Shown here: positions 39,939-49,347 of the stretch, one piece after another | How positions within the stretch are numbered: position 1 is the first letter of the stretch | How the letters are laid out: each line of letters starts with the position of its first letter | Origin: an uncultured Oscillospiraceae bacterium | GTDB lineage: Bacteria > Bacillota > Clostridia > Oscillospirales > Oscillospiraceae | Length of the DNA stretch: 64,000 nucleotides | Reading direction: 5' to 3' | Assembly (NCBI GenBank): GCA_947627715.1 | Contig: CANQXK010000004.1 | Span: forward strand, 1-64,000 | The notes under the pieces: generated by a model | What the model was told of the DNA's origin: nothing | The model's database searches: none | What the model saw: the letters and a program-made list of their open reading frames with translations, nothing else | Translations under genes and position numbers: made by a program

Positions 39939-40760
39939 ATGCTTTTGACAAGAACCGTCATGGCGGCGGTGATGATCGCGCTGCTGCTGGTGCTCTCTTT
40001 GTGGCTGCCGCCCGTCTGGATGGCGGCGGTCATCGCCGTCCTCCTGTTCATCGGCGCTTATGAGCTGATGCGCACGGTGGGCGACACCAAAAAGCCCCGG
40101 CACTTCCTCTGGCCGGGCCTCACCGCCGCAGCCATCCCCTGGGGGTTCTACTTCGGCTGCGCGGAGATCGTCCTGCGGGTGAGCCTCACCTTTTTGATGG
40201 TGGTCCTCTTCGGCGAGGCCATTTTCACCTACGGCACGGAAAAGCCTGTGAAATTCCAGACGGTCCTCTCCGGCTTCTTCGGCGGGATCCTGGTGCCGGT
40301 GTGTATGTCCGCCCTTCTCCAACTGCGGATGATGGTGCATGGGGGGTATCTGGTCATTATGGCCTTCGTCATCACCGCCATGTCCGACACCGGCGGGTAC
40401 TTCGGCGGTATGTTCTTCGGCAAGCACAAGGGCGTTTTGAAGTGCAGTCCCCACAAGTCCCTGGAGGGCTTCATCGGGAGCTTCCTCTTTGGCATTTTGG
40501 GCATCCTGATCTTCGGGGTCATAATGGACAAGGCCGCCGGCATAAGCGTTCAGTACGGACTGCTGGTCCTCTATGCCGCCCTGGGCAACGTCACCACCCA
40601 GCTGGGGGACCTGGCCTTCTCCGTTATCAAGCGGGAGCACAATATCAAGGACTACGGCAACCTCATCCCCGGCCACGGCGGCGTGCTGGACAGGTTTGAC
40701 AGCATCATCTTCACCGCCCCCCTGGTGTGGATGCTGGTCACGTACATACCGGCGCTTTGA
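39939..40760 (+). CDS. cdsA: Phosphatidate cytidylyltransferase
   Basis: Integral membrane enzyme making CDP-diacylglycerol from phosphatidate and CTP, 273 residues with several helices. The C-terminal signature is present (LGDLAFSVIKREHNIKDYGNLIPGHGGVLDRFDS), as is the GYFGGMFFGKHKGVLKCSPHKSLEG loop. The ATG at 39939 has AAGAAGG eight bases upstream. Common order after uppS. Confidence 0.95.
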   Translation: MLLTRTVMAAVMIALLLVLSLWLPPVWMAAVIAVLLFIGAYELMRTVGDTKKPRHFLWPGLTAAAIPWGFYFGCAEIVLRVSLTFLMVVLFGEAIFTYGTEKPVKFQTVLSGFFGGILVPVCMSALLQLRMMVHGGYLVIMAFVITAMSDTGGYFGGMFFGKHKGVLKCSPHKSLEGFIGSFLFGILGILIFGVIMDKAAGISVQYGLLVLYAALGNVTTQLGDLAFSVIKREHNIKDYGNLIPGHGGVLDRFDSIIFTAPLVWMLVTYIPAL

Positions 40761-40792
40761 CGCCGGAGCGCATGGAAAAGAAGGGATCGACT

Positions 40793-41932
40793 ATGGCCCG
40801 CACGCTCACCGTCCTCGGCTCCACCGGCTCCATCGGGACACAGACCCTGGAGGCGGCGGAGCTGTTGGGCTATCAGATCATTGCCCTCACCGGCAACAAA
40901 AACGCATCGCTCATGGAGCGTCAGGCCAGGAAGTTCGCCCCAAAGCTGGCGGCGATGGCGGACGAGGCCGCCGCCGCGGACCTGAAAGCAAGGCTGGCGG
41001 ACACCTCCGTCCGGGTCCTCTCCGGCCCCGCCGGGGTGTGCGAGGCCGCGGCTCAGGAGGCGGAAATCGTGGAGTCGTCCCTGGTGGGGGTGGCGGGGCT
41101 TTTGCCCACGCTGGCCGCCATCCGGGCGGGAAACCGGCGCGTCGCCCTGGCCAATAAGGAGACGCTGGTGTGCGCCGGACACATCGTCAGGGCCGAGATC
41201 AAAAAGCACGGCTGTGAGCTGATCCCCGTGGACTCCGAACACTCCGCCATCTTCCAGTGCCTCATGGGCGGGGCCGGGAGCGAGGTGAAGAGGATCCTTC
41301 TCACCGCCTCCGGGGGACCCTTCAGGGGCTTTTCCAGGGAGAGGCTCAGGGACGTCACCCCGGAAATGGCGCTGAGGCACCCCAACTGGGACATGGGAGC
41401 CAAGGTGACCATCGACTCCGCCACCATGATGAACAAGGGGCTGGAGGTCATCGAGGCCATGCACCTCTTTAACGTGGGGCCGGAGAGGATCGTCCCTCTG
41501 GTCCACCCCCAGAGCGTCGTCCACTCCGCCGTGGAGTTTTGCGACAACTCCGTCATTGCCCAGCTGGGGGTGCCGGATATGCGCCTGCCCATCCAGCTGG
41601 CGCTCACATACCCTGCGCGGCTGCCCTCTCTGGCGGGAGAGCTTGACCTTGCCAAAATCGGCTCCCTCACCTTTGAGAAGCCGGACCTGGAGACCTTCCG
41701 CTGTCTCGCCATCGCCCTGAAGACCGCCCCCCGCACCGACGCCGCCCCCGCCGTGATGAACGCCGCCAACGAGGTGGCCGTCAGGGCCTTCCTCCGGGGG
41801 AAGACGGGCTTTGCGGACATCCCGGACATCATTGAGGGGGCCATCGCCCAATACGGTAATCTCCCCGCGGCGACCACGGAGGACGTCCTGTCCGCCGACG
41901 CGCTCACGCGGGCATCTATAAAGGTGAAGTAA
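40793..41932 (+). CDS. dxr: 1-deoxy-D-xylulose-5-phosphate reductoisomerase
   Basis: Second step of the MEP isoprenoid route: DXP to 2-C-methylerythritol-4-phosphate with NADPH and a divalent metal; target of fosmidomycin. 379 residues. LGSTGSIGTQTLE is the NADPH motif; ANKETLVCAG, PVDSEHSAIFQCL and HPNWDMGAKVTIDSATMMNKGLEVIEA contain the metal ligands. The start at 40793 has AGAAGGGA nearby; upstream in-frame codons overlap cdsA. Two bases separate it from rseP. Confidence 0.96.
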   Translation: MARTLTVLGSTGSIGTQTLEAAELLGYQIIALTGNKNASLMERQARKFAPKLAAMADEAAAADLKARLADTSVRVLSGPAGVCEAAAQEAEIVESSLVGVAGLLPTLAAIRAGNRRVALANKETLVCAGHIVRAEIKKHGCELIPVDSEHSAIFQCLMGGAGSEVKRILLTASGGPFRGFSRERLRDVTPEMALRHPNWDMGAKVTIDSATMMNKGLEVIEAMHLFNVGPERIVPLVHPQSVVHSAVEFCDNSVIAQLGVPDMRLPIQLALTYPARLPSLAGELDLAKIGSLTFEKPDLETFRCLAIALKTAPRTDAAPAVMNAANEVAVRAFLRGKTGFADIPDIIEGAIAQYGNLPAATTEDVLSADALTRASIKVK

Positions 41933-41934
41933 GA

Positions 41935-42993
41935 ATGTATTATGTCATAGCGATCCTGGCCTTCGGCGTTCTCATCGCCCTCCACGAGCTGGGGCATTTC
42001 CTCGCCGCCAAGGCGTGCCATGTGAAGGTCAACGAGTTCTCCATCGGCATGGGTCCGGCGATCTTTAAAAAACAGGCGGGGGAGACCCTCTACGCCCTGC
42101 GGCTCCTGCCCATCGGCGGCTACTGCGCCATGGAGGGGGAGGACGCCGCCCCGGGGGGCAGCGCCGACCCCCGCGCCTTCTTCAACAAGCCCTGGTGGCA
42201 GAAGGCCATTATCCTGGTGGCGGGGGCGGCCATGAATTTCCTCATCGGCGTCCTCATCGTGGGGGCCATCTACTCCTCCGCCGCCGCCTTCACCACCAAC
42301 GAGGTGGTGGAGACCGTGGACGGCTTCCTCTACGCCGAGAACGGGATCCAGGCCGGGGACAGGATATGGTCCATCGACGGACACCGGGTCTTTTACTCAT
42401 CCGATTTCTCCATCTACATGGACCGGGCGGGGGAGACCGTGGACATGGTGGTAATCCGCGACGGCAAAAAGGTGAAGCTTGAGGACTACGGCCTGAAGCC
42501 CGCCCAGTACGCCGACGGCTACCGCTACGGCGTCACCTTCGGCTCCGTCCCCGCCGATCTCGGCGTCAAGGCGAAGTACACCCTCTACACCTCCGTCAAC
42601 TTCGTGCGCACCGTCTGGATGGGCCTCTCCGACCTTGTCACCGGGGCCGTGGGGCTGCGGGAGATGTCGGGGGTCGTGGGGATCGTGGGCATCATCAACG
42701 ACACGGGCCAGCAGGTGGAGGAGGAGACCCAGTCCAGGGCCGCGGCGCTGGAGCAGGTCTTTTACCTCATCGCCGTTATCGCCGTGAACCTGGCGGTGAT
42801 GAACCTCCTGCCCATTCCCGCCCTGGACGGCGGAAGGCTCCTTTTCGTCCTGCTCAATGCCGTCACCATGCTCCTCTTCAAAAAGCAGATCGACCCCAAG
42901 TACGAAAGCTGGGTCCACGCCGCCGGCATGGTGGCGCTCCTGGCCCTTATGGCCGTCATTATGGTCAGCGATGTGTTGAAATATATCAAATGA
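41935..42993 (+). CDS. rseP: Site-2 protease RseP family (PDZ-containing)
   Basis: An intramembrane zinc metalloprotease that cleaves transmembrane anti-sigma factors and other membrane-embedded peptides, 352 residues. IALHELGHFLAAK is the HEXXH motif within the first helix; NLLPIPALDGGRLLFVLL is the C-terminal third zinc ligand motif (LDG). A PDZ domain lies between (ENGIQAGDRIWSIDGHRVFY). It could process the membrane regulators of the two ECF modules in this window, which is speculation. Confidence 0.96.
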   Translation: MYYVIAILAFGVLIALHELGHFLAAKACHVKVNEFSIGMGPAIFKKQAGETLYALRLLPIGGYCAMEGEDAAPGGSADPRAFFNKPWWQKAIILVAGAAMNFLIGVLIVGAIYSSAAAFTTNEVVETVDGFLYAENGIQAGDRIWSIDGHRVFYSSDFSIYMDRAGETVDMVVIRDGKKVKLEDYGLKPAQYADGYRYGVTFGSVPADLGVKAKYTLYTSVNFVRTVWMGLSDLVTGAVGLREMSGVVGIVGIINDTGQQVEEETQSRAAALEQVFYLIAVIAVNLAVMNLLPIPALDGGRLLFVLLNAVTMLLFKKQIDPKYESWVHAAGMVALLALMAVIMVSDVLKYIK

Positions 42994-43002
42994 CGCTGTG
43001 CA

Positions 43003-43046
43003 AACTAACTAAAATAAAGTGTAGAGCATTGATTATTTTTAGTTAA
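43003..43046 (+). other. AT-rich inverted repeat upstream of ispG promoter
   Basis: TAACTAAAATAA and TTATTTTTAGTTA arms around a 15-base loop, directly before the ispG promoter. It may be a rho-independent end for rseP (weak, no GC) or an operator. Confidence 0.4.
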
Positions 43047-43055
43047 TATTCCATC

Positions 43056-43084
43056 TGGACAATACTTCGCATTAGTGCTATAAT
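43056..43084 (+). promoter_or_regulatory. Promoter of ispG-polC
   Basis: TGGACA, 17 bases, TATAAT. It shows that ispG and polC can be transcribed separately from the upstream operon. Confidence 0.85.
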
Positions 43085-43108
43085 ACGATTGGAAAAAAGG
43101 GAAGAGAC

Positions 43109-44143
43109 ATGACACGTAAAATCATCGCCGGGGGCGTGGAGATCGGCGGAGGCGCGCCCATATCCGTTCAGTCCATGTGCAGCACCCCCACGGGGGACGT
43201 GGAGGCCACGGTGGCGCAGATCGCCCGCCTGGAGGCCGCCGGCTGTGACATCGTCCGGGTGGCCGTCCCGGATATGGAGGCGGCGCGGGCCGTGGCCGCC
43301 ATCAAAAAGCGCATCCGCATCCCCCTGGTGGCGGACGTCCACTTCGACTACCGCCTGGCCCTGGGGGCCCTGGACGGGGGCGTGGACAAGGTGCGCATCA
43401 ACCCCGGTAACATCGGGGGCGTGGAGCGGGTCCGGGCCGTGGCGAGGGCCTGCGAGAAGCGGCGCGTCCCCATCCGCGTGGGGGTGAACTCCGGGAGCGT
43501 GGAGCGGGCGCTTTTGCAAAAATACGGCGGTCCCACCGCCCAGGCCCTGGTGGAAAGCGCCCTGGGCCACGCGCGCCTTTTGGAGGACGTGGGCTTTTCG
43601 GACATCTGCCTGTCCGTGAAATCCTCCACGGTGACGTGTACCGTGGAGGCGTACAGGCTCCTTTCGCAGCGATGCGATTACCCCCTGCACCTGGGGGTCA
43701 CCGAGGCGGGCACCGAGTTTCTGGGGTCCGTCAACTCCGCCGTGGGCATCGGCACGCTCTTAAACGAGGGCATCGGCGACACGATCCGTGTCAGCCTCAC
43801 CGCCGACCCGGTGCGGGAGGTGGAGACGGGCATCGCCATTTTGAAGGCCGCCGGCAAGCGAAGCGGCGGGGTGAGGATCGTCTCCTGCCCCACCTGCGGC
43901 AGGACGCGCATCGACCTTGTGGCGCTGGCCCACGAGGTGGAGACCCGGCTGAAGGACTGCAAAAAGGACGTCACCGTGGCCGTCATGGGCTGCGCCGTCA
44001 ACGGCCCCGGGGAGGCCCGGGAGGCCGACTTCGGCGTGGCCGGGGGCGACGGGGAGGGCCTGCTTTTCAAAAAGGGCGAGATCGTGGCCAAGCTGCCCTA
44101 TGAGAAGCTGGCGGACGGCCTTTTGGAGCTTATGGGGGAGTAA
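43109..44143 (+). CDS. ispG: 4-hydroxy-3-methylbut-2-en-1-yl diphosphate synthase
   Basis: An iron-sulfur enzyme of the MEP pathway (MEcPP to HMBPP), 344 residues, the short bacterial form without the plant insert. Conserved: PISVQSMCSTPTGDVEATVAQI at the N-terminus, PLVADVHFDYRLAL, KVRINPGNIG, and the [4Fe-4S] ligands SCPTCGRT and MGCAVNGPGEA with the catalytic Glu. GGGAAGAG is before the ATG. It has its own promoter. Confidence 0.97.
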   Translation: MTRKIIAGGVEIGGGAPISVQSMCSTPTGDVEATVAQIARLEAAGCDIVRVAVPDMEAARAVAAIKKRIRIPLVADVHFDYRLALGALDGGVDKVRINPGNIGGVERVRAVARACEKRRVPIRVGVNSGSVERALLQKYGGPTAQALVESALGHARLLEDVGFSDICLSVKSSTVTCTVEAYRLLSQRCDYPLHLGVTEAGTEFLGSVNSAVGIGTLLNEGIGDTIRVSLTADPVREVETGIAILKAAGKRSGGVRIVSCPTCGRTRIDLVALAHEVETRLKDCKKDVTVAVMGCAVNGPGEAREADFGVAGGDGEGLLFKKGEIVAKLPYEKLADGLLELMGE

Positions 44144-44188
44144 ACCTTTTTCCGTGTACACAAGACCCGGCATCAGGAGATAGACACG

Positions 44189-47100
44189 ATGGATTATGTA
44201 AACTTACTGGATATGTTTCCCGGACTCTCCGGCTGCGGCGCGCCCCAGCGGACCCTCAGCACCGGCAAGGTGACGGGGGCCACGGTGGAGCGGGAGCATA
44301 TGACCATGACGCTGGACGTGAGCTTTGACGAGAACCTGCCCCCGGTGTACGCCGCCATGGTGGAGCGGTGCCTGGAGCGGGAGTACAGCCTTTCCCGGTG
44401 CACCATGAACGTAAAGGCCCCGGAGCCAAAGACGGCCCCCGCCGCCGCGCCCCGCCGGGAGCGGAAGGCCGGAAAGGCCATTTTGGGGCGGGTCTCCGCC
44501 GTGAAGGAGACGCCCATGGGGGAGCTGACGCTGGAGTCCGGGCGGGTCGCCGTCACGGGGAAGATTTTCGCCATGAACTGCCGGGACGTGAAGAGCGGCG
44601 CGTTTATCCTGAACTTCGACATGACCGACGGCACGGGGTCCGTGCGCGTCTCAAAATTCATCAAGGACGAGAACGAGAAGGCCGCGGCGCGGACCATCTC
44701 CACGGGCATGACCGTCACCTGCCAGGGGACCATGTCCTTCAATCGGTTTGACAACGACGTGGTCCTGGAGCCTTACGGCATCGCCTCCGCCCCGGAGAAG
44801 GAGCCGCGCCGGGACACGGCGGAGGAGAAGCGGGTGGAGCTCCACCTGCACACAAAAATGAGCGCCATGGACGCGGTGACGGACGTGGGGGAGGCCGTCA
44901 GGCGCGCCATTGCCTGGGGCCACCCGGCCATCGCCATCACCGACCACGGCGTGTGCCAGTCCTTCCCGGACGCCATGAAGGCGGCGGGGGACAAGATCAA
45001 GGTCCTCTACGGCGTGGAGGGGTATTATGTAAACGACGTGGACGACCGGGTGGCCCTGATGGGGACGGGGGACGGCCCCCTCTCCGGGGACTTTGTGGCC
45101 TTTGACATCGAGACCACGGGCCTCTCCTCCCGGACGGACGCCCTCACCGAGATCGGCGCGGTGCGCTTTCACGGCGGGATGGAGGCGGGGCGCTTCCAGA
45201 CCTTTGTGGATCCGGGGCGGCGCATCCCCCCGGAGATCGTGAACCTGACGGGCATCACCGACGAGATGGTGGCCGGCGCGCCGGACCAGGAGACCGCCGT
45301 GCGGGACTTCCTGGCCTTCGCCGGGGACCTGCCCTTGGTGGCGCACAACGCCAACTTCGACATCGGCTTCATCGACGAGGTGTGCCGCCGCGCCGGGATC
45401 GCTTTCGACCCCACCTTTTTGGACACCCTCACCATGGCCCAGGGGATGCTCCCGGAGCTGCGCAACCACAAGCTGGACATGGTGGCGGGGAACCTGGGCC
45501 TCCCCGATTTCAACCACCACCGGGCCTCGGACGACGCCTGCACCTGCGGGCTTATCTTCGCCCGCTTCGCCCTTCAGCTGGCCGAGCGGGGCGTCAAACG
45601 GCTCTCGGAGATCGACGGGGCCATCCGGGAGGACAGGCAAAAAGGGTCTGCCCGCCGCCGGCCCAGGCCCCAGCACATCATCCTTCTGGCCCGGACCCAG
45701 GCCGGGATCAAGAACCTCTACAAGATCGTCACCGCCAGCCACCTGGAGTATCTCCACACCAACCCCATCATGCCCAAGTCCCTCATCACCCGCTACCGGG
45801 AGGGACTGATCGTGGGTTCCGCCTGCGAGGCCGGGGAGGTGTTCCAGACCCTGGTGGACGGCAGGAGCCGCTTTGAACTCAGGCGTGTGGCGCGGTTTTA
45901 CGACTATCTGGAGATCCAGCCCATCTGCAACAATATGTTCATGCTCCGGGGCGACCGCCCCCGCGCCCGCGACGAGGAGGAGCTGAGGAGCTTCAACCGC
46001 CGCATTTTGGAGCTGGGGGACGAGCTGGGCAAGCCCACCGTCGCCACGGGGGACGTCCACTTTTTAGACCCGGAGGACGAGATCTTCCGCCATGTCCTGC
46101 TGGTGGCCAAGGACTTTGAGGACGGGGACAAGCCCCTGCCCATCTATTTTCGCACCACGGACGAGATGCTGGAGGAGTTTTCGTATCTGGGCAGCCGCGC
46201 AAAGGAGGTGGTGGTGGACAACCCCCGGAAGATCGCGGAGCTGTGCGACACCGTCCGCCCCCTGCCCCCCGCCGGGGTGCTCTACCCGCCCAGGATCGAG
46301 AACTCCGAGCAGCAGCTCAAGGACCTGGTCTACGGCAGGATGCGGGAGCTTTACGGGGAGGACCCGCCGGAGATCGTCACCGGCCGCGTGGAGCAGGAGC
46401 TTCACGACATCCTCTCCCGCCACTACGACGTGATCTATATGTCCGCCCAGAAGCTGGTGCAGGACTCCCTGGCCCACGGGTATCTGGTGGGGTCCAGAGG
46501 GTCCGTGGGGTCCTCCATCGTGGCCTTCCTCTCCGGCATCACCGAGGTCAACTCCCTGCCGCCCCACTACCGCTGCCCCAAGTGCCGGCACACGGAATTT
46601 CCCCAGGACACGGGCTGCGGCTGCGGCGCGGATATGCCCGACAAGGTCTGCCCCGTGTGCGGGACGGAGTACGTCAAGGACGGCTTCGACATCCCCTTTG
46701 AGACCTTCCTGGGCTTCGGGGGAGACAAGGTGCCGGATATCGACCTCAACTTCTCCGGCGAGTATCAGGCTAACGCCCACAGATACACCAACGAGCTTTT
46801 CGGCTCCGACCACGTATTCCGCGCCGGCACCATTGGGGGCGTCGCGGAAAAGACCGCCTACGGCTACGTGAAGAGATACATGGAAAAGACCGGCTACCAC
46901 GCCTCCAGGGCGGAGGAGACGCGCCTTGCCCTGGGCTGTGTGGGGGTCAAGCGCACCACCGGCCAGCACCCCGGCGGCCTTGTGGTCATCCCCCAGGATA
47001 TGGAGATCTGCGACTTCTGCCCGGCCCAGCACCCGGCGGACGACAAGGACACGGACATCATCACTACCCACTTTGAGTACCACTGCATGGAGGACAACCT

Positions 47101-48175
47101 CCTGAAGCTGGACGAGCTGGGCCACGACGACCCCACCATGATCCGTATGCTGGAGGACCTGACGGGCCTTGACGCCAGGAAGATACGCCTGGACGACGCG
47201 GAGACCATGGGCATCTTCAAATCCGCCGCGCCCTTAGGGCTGACGGACGACGACCCCATCGTGGGGAGGACCGGGACCATCGGCATCCCGGAGTTCGGCA
47301 CCGGCTTTACCCGCCAGATGCTGGTGGACACCCAGCCGGAGAATTTCGACACCCTGGTGCGCCTTTCGGGCTTCTCCCACGGCACCGACGTGTGGCTGGG
47401 AAACGCCAAGGACCTTATCACCTCCGGCACCGCCTCGGTCCGGGAGACCGTGGGCTGCCGCGACGACATCATGCTCTACCTCATCTCCAGGGGGATGGAG
47501 CCAAAGCTGAGCTTTAAGATCATGGAGGCCGTGCGAAAGGGGAAGGTGAAGAAGGGCGGCTTCCAGGAGGGCTGGGTGGAGACCATGAAGGCCCACGGCG
47601 TGCCCGACTGGTACATAGACTCCCTGGCGAAGATCGCCTACCTCTTCCCCAAGGCCCACGCCGTGGCCTACGTGATGATGGCCTTCCGCATCGCCTGGTT
47701 CAAGGTCCACAGGCCGCTGGAATTTTACGCCGCGTACTTCTACCGGCGCAGCCAGAAGGGCGGCTTCGACGCAAAGCTCATGTGCATGGGGGAGGAGACG
47801 GTGCGCGCCGCCATCCGAAATATAAAAGAAAATCCCGACGCCACCGACAAGGACGACGACCTCATGACCACCCTGGAGGCGTGCTGGGAATTTTATAAGC
47901 GGGGCTTCACCTTCCTGCCCATCGACCTCTATCAGTCCGACGCACTGAAATTCAAGGTGGAGGGCGCCGCCCTGCGACCGCCCTTTGTGGCGGTGTCGGG
48001 TCTGGGGGAGGCCACGGCGCAGGACCTGGCCGAGCACGGCCGGGGCGCGCAGTTCGTGTCCGTGGAGGAGCTGCTGGCCACCTGCCCCAAGCTCTCCCGC
48101 GCCAACGCGCTGGACCTGCGGGAGCTGGGGGCGCTGGGCAATATGCCTGAGTCCAGCCAGATAAGCCTGTTTTGA
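44189..48175 (+). CDS. polC: DNA polymerase III PolC-type (alpha subunit with exonuclease)
   Basis: The replicative polymerase of low-GC Gram-positives, 1328 residues against about 1437 in Bacillus subtilis, because the N-terminal region is shorter. Domains in order: OB fold (GRVSAVKETPMGEL ... TGTMSFNRF-like), PHP domain (LHLHTKMSAMDAVTDVGEAV), DEDD proofreading exonuclease inserted in PHP (FVAFDIETTGLSSRTDALTEIGAV ... LVAHNANFDIGF), then the polymerase. A zinc-finger-like CPKC...CGCG...CPVCG block precedes the catalytic PDIDLNFSGEYQ motif. The ATG at 44189 has CAGGAGATAG upstream. It stands 45 bases after ispG without proS between them. Confidence 0.96.
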   Translation: MDYVNLLDMFPGLSGCGAPQRTLSTGKVTGATVEREHMTMTLDVSFDENLPPVYAAMVERCLEREYSLSRCTMNVKAPEPKTAPAAAPRRERKAGKAILGRVSAVKETPMGELTLESGRVAVTGKIFAMNCRDVKSGAFILNFDMTDGTGSVRVSKFIKDENEKAAARTISTGMTVTCQGTMSFNRFDNDVVLEPYGIASAPEKEPRRDTAEEKRVELHLHTKMSAMDAVTDVGEAVRRAIAWGHPAIAITDHGVCQSFPDAMKAAGDKIKVLYGVEGYYVNDVDDRVALMGTGDGPLSGDFVAFDIETTGLSSRTDALTEIGAVRFHGGMEAGRFQTFVDPGRRIPPEIVNLTGITDEMVAGAPDQETAVRDFLAFAGDLPLVAHNANFDIGFIDEVCRRAGIAFDPTFLDTLTMAQGMLPELRNHKLDMVAGNLGLPDFNHHRASDDACTCGLIFARFALQLAERGVKRLSEIDGAIREDRQKGSARRRPRPQHIILLARTQAGIKNLYKIVTASHLEYLHTNPIMPKSLITRYREGLIVGSACEAGEVFQTLVDGRSRFELRRVARFYDYLEIQPICNNMFMLRGDRPRARDEEELRSFNRRILELGDELGKPTVATGDVHFLDPEDEIFRHVLLVAKDFEDGDKPLPIYFRTTDEMLEEFSYLGSRAKEVVVDNPRKIAELCDTVRPLPPAGVLYPPRIENSEQQLKDLVYGRMRELYGEDPPEIVTGRVEQELHDILSRHYDVIYMSAQKLVQDSLAHGYLVGSRGSVGSSIVAFLSGITEVNSLPPHYRCPKCRHTEFPQDTGCGCGADMPDKVCPVCGTEYVKDGFDIPFETFLGFGGDKVPDIDLNFSGEYQANAHRYTNELFGSDHVFRAGTIGGVAEKTAYGYVKRYMEKTGYHASRAEETRLALGCVGVKRTTGQHPGGLVVIPQDMEICDFCPAQHPADDKDTDIITTHFEYHCMEDNLLKLDELGHDDPTMIRMLEDLTGLDARKIRLDDAETMGIFKSAAPLGLTDDDPIVGRTGTIGIPEFGTGFTRQMLVDTQPENFDTLVRLSGFSHGTDVWLGNAKDLITSGTASVRETVGCRDDIMLYLISRGMEPKLSFKIMEAVRKGKVKKGGFQEGWVETMKAHGVPDWYIDSLAKIAYLFPKAHAVAYVMMAFRIAWFKVHRPLEFYAAYFYRRSQKGGFDAKLMCMGEETVRAAIRNIKENPDATDKDDDLMTTLEACWEFYKRGFTFLPIDLYQSDALKFKVEGAALRPPFVAVSGLGEATAQDLAEHGRGAQFVSVEELLATCPKLSRANALDLRELGALGNMPESSQISLF

Positions 48176-48271
48176 CGCTTCCCGAAAGCGGGGGCCGGGC
48201 AGACTGGCGGCCTTCGGTCCGGCCGCGGGTTTGACGGCGCGCCGGAAAGGGATGGCGCGGAGGGGGATCGG

Positions 48272-49060
48272 ATGAGCATAAAATCAGTTGACCTCTTTAT
48301 GTTTATGGGGCAGTCCAATATGGCCGGACGGGGGATCGTCACTGTGGAGCGCCCGGAGGCCGCCCCGGAGCTTCTTCCAAATGCCGGGTATGAGTATAGG
48401 GCGGTGTCGGCGCCCGGAGAGCTTATTCCCATCTCCGAGCCGTTTGGCCGGAGGGAGAACCGGCGCGGCGGCATAGACGACGGGGACATGAAGACAGGCT
48501 CCATGGTCACGGCCTTTGTAAACGCGTATTATACTCGCACGGGTACGCCGGTGGTTGGCGTGTCGGCTTCCAAGGGCGGCAGCGTCATCTCCCAATGGCG
48601 GCCGGGCGGGGCGTATCTCACCGACGCCATCCGCCGAATGGACTCCGCGTTGGAGTTCCTGCGCGGCAGCAAGATCACCGTCCGCCACCGATTCATGCTG
48701 TGGTGCCAGGGGGAATCCGACGCAGACACCGGCAACGCGGGCGCGGCCTATGTGCGGGACCTCACGCTCATGCTGGACGATATGTTCTCCCACGGCATCG
48801 AGCGGTGCTTCCTCGTTCAAATCGGACGGTTCAACGGAGCGGGACGCACCTACGCGCCAATGCGGGCGCTTCAGGACAGGATCGCCGCGGAGAATGAGCG
48901 CGTCACAATGGTCTCGCGCCTCTTTGAAAAAATGAAGGAACGTGGCCTTATGAAAGACCCGTTCCACTACTTTCAGCAGGCCTACAACGAGGTGGGCCGC
49001 GACGCCGGGGAAAACACGGCGAAGTTTGTTCTGGCTCATGAAAGCGCCGCAGACGGTTGA
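48272..49060 (+). CDS. SGNH-type carbohydrate acetylesterase (SASA domain)
   Basis: A 262-residue cytoplasmic hydrolase of the sialate O-acetylesterase/CE6 type. The catalytic Ser is in FMFMGQSNMAGRG, the oxyanion Gly/Gln is in LWCQGESDADTGNAG, and the C-terminal DPFHYFQQAYNEVG supplies the catalytic Asp and His. No signal peptide. It probably removes acetyl groups from imported sugars; the substrate is unknown. Its ATG is 15 bases after a GGAGGGGG-type purine run. Confidence 0.85.
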   Translation: MSIKSVDLFMFMGQSNMAGRGIVTVERPEAAPELLPNAGYEYRAVSAPGELIPISEPFGRRENRRGGIDDGDMKTGSMVTAFVNAYYTRTGTPVVGVSASKGGSVISQWRPGGAYLTDAIRRMDSALEFLRGSKITVRHRFMLWCQGESDADTGNAGAAYVRDLTLMLDDMFSHGIERCFLVQIGRFNGAGRTYAPMRALQDRIAAENERVTMVSRLFEKMKERGLMKDPFHYFQQAYNEVGRDAGENTAKFVLAHESAADG

Positions 49061-49087
49061 ATCTGTATGAGAGATCCGGGAAAAGCG

Positions 49088-49113
49088 CCGGGCACGTCCT
49101 GCCCGGTACTTTC
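49088..49113 (+). terminator. Probable terminator after the acetylesterase
   Basis: CCGGGCA-CGTCC-TGCCCGG followed by TACTTTCTTT; moderate T-run. Confidence 0.65.
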
Positions 49114-49153
49114 TTTACCGGGCGTTGGGCGCGATAAAGTGGGAGAAGAATGC

Positions 49154-49182
49154 TTGCAATGGAAGCGGCGGTGTGGTAAAAT
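49154..49182 (+). promoter_or_regulatory. Promoter of the membrane kinase gene
   Basis: TTGCAA, 17 bases, TAAAAT. A GC-rich 5' leader of about 165 bases follows up to the kinase start at 49348, with no clear gene in it. Confidence 0.7.
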
Positions 49183-49347
49183 CAATAAGTTAAGGTGACG
49201 CGATCGAAAAGGGGACGCGAGACGGGGCGGCGGCCTGGGGGAAAGGTCCGGCGCGCTTTGGCGGCCCCTTTGTACCGGGGGCGTCCGCCTGCCGCCGCGC
49301 GGGGGAGCGGGGAGCGCCCCATTCAGACAGACAGGGAGGTCAAAGCT

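Noticed and set aside
49195-49347. 51-codon N-terminal extension of the kinase frame
   Set aside because: It lies directly after the promoter, is Arg/Gly-rich without domain similarity, and the internal ATG at 49348 has a much better ribosome-binding site and a normal kinase N-terminus.
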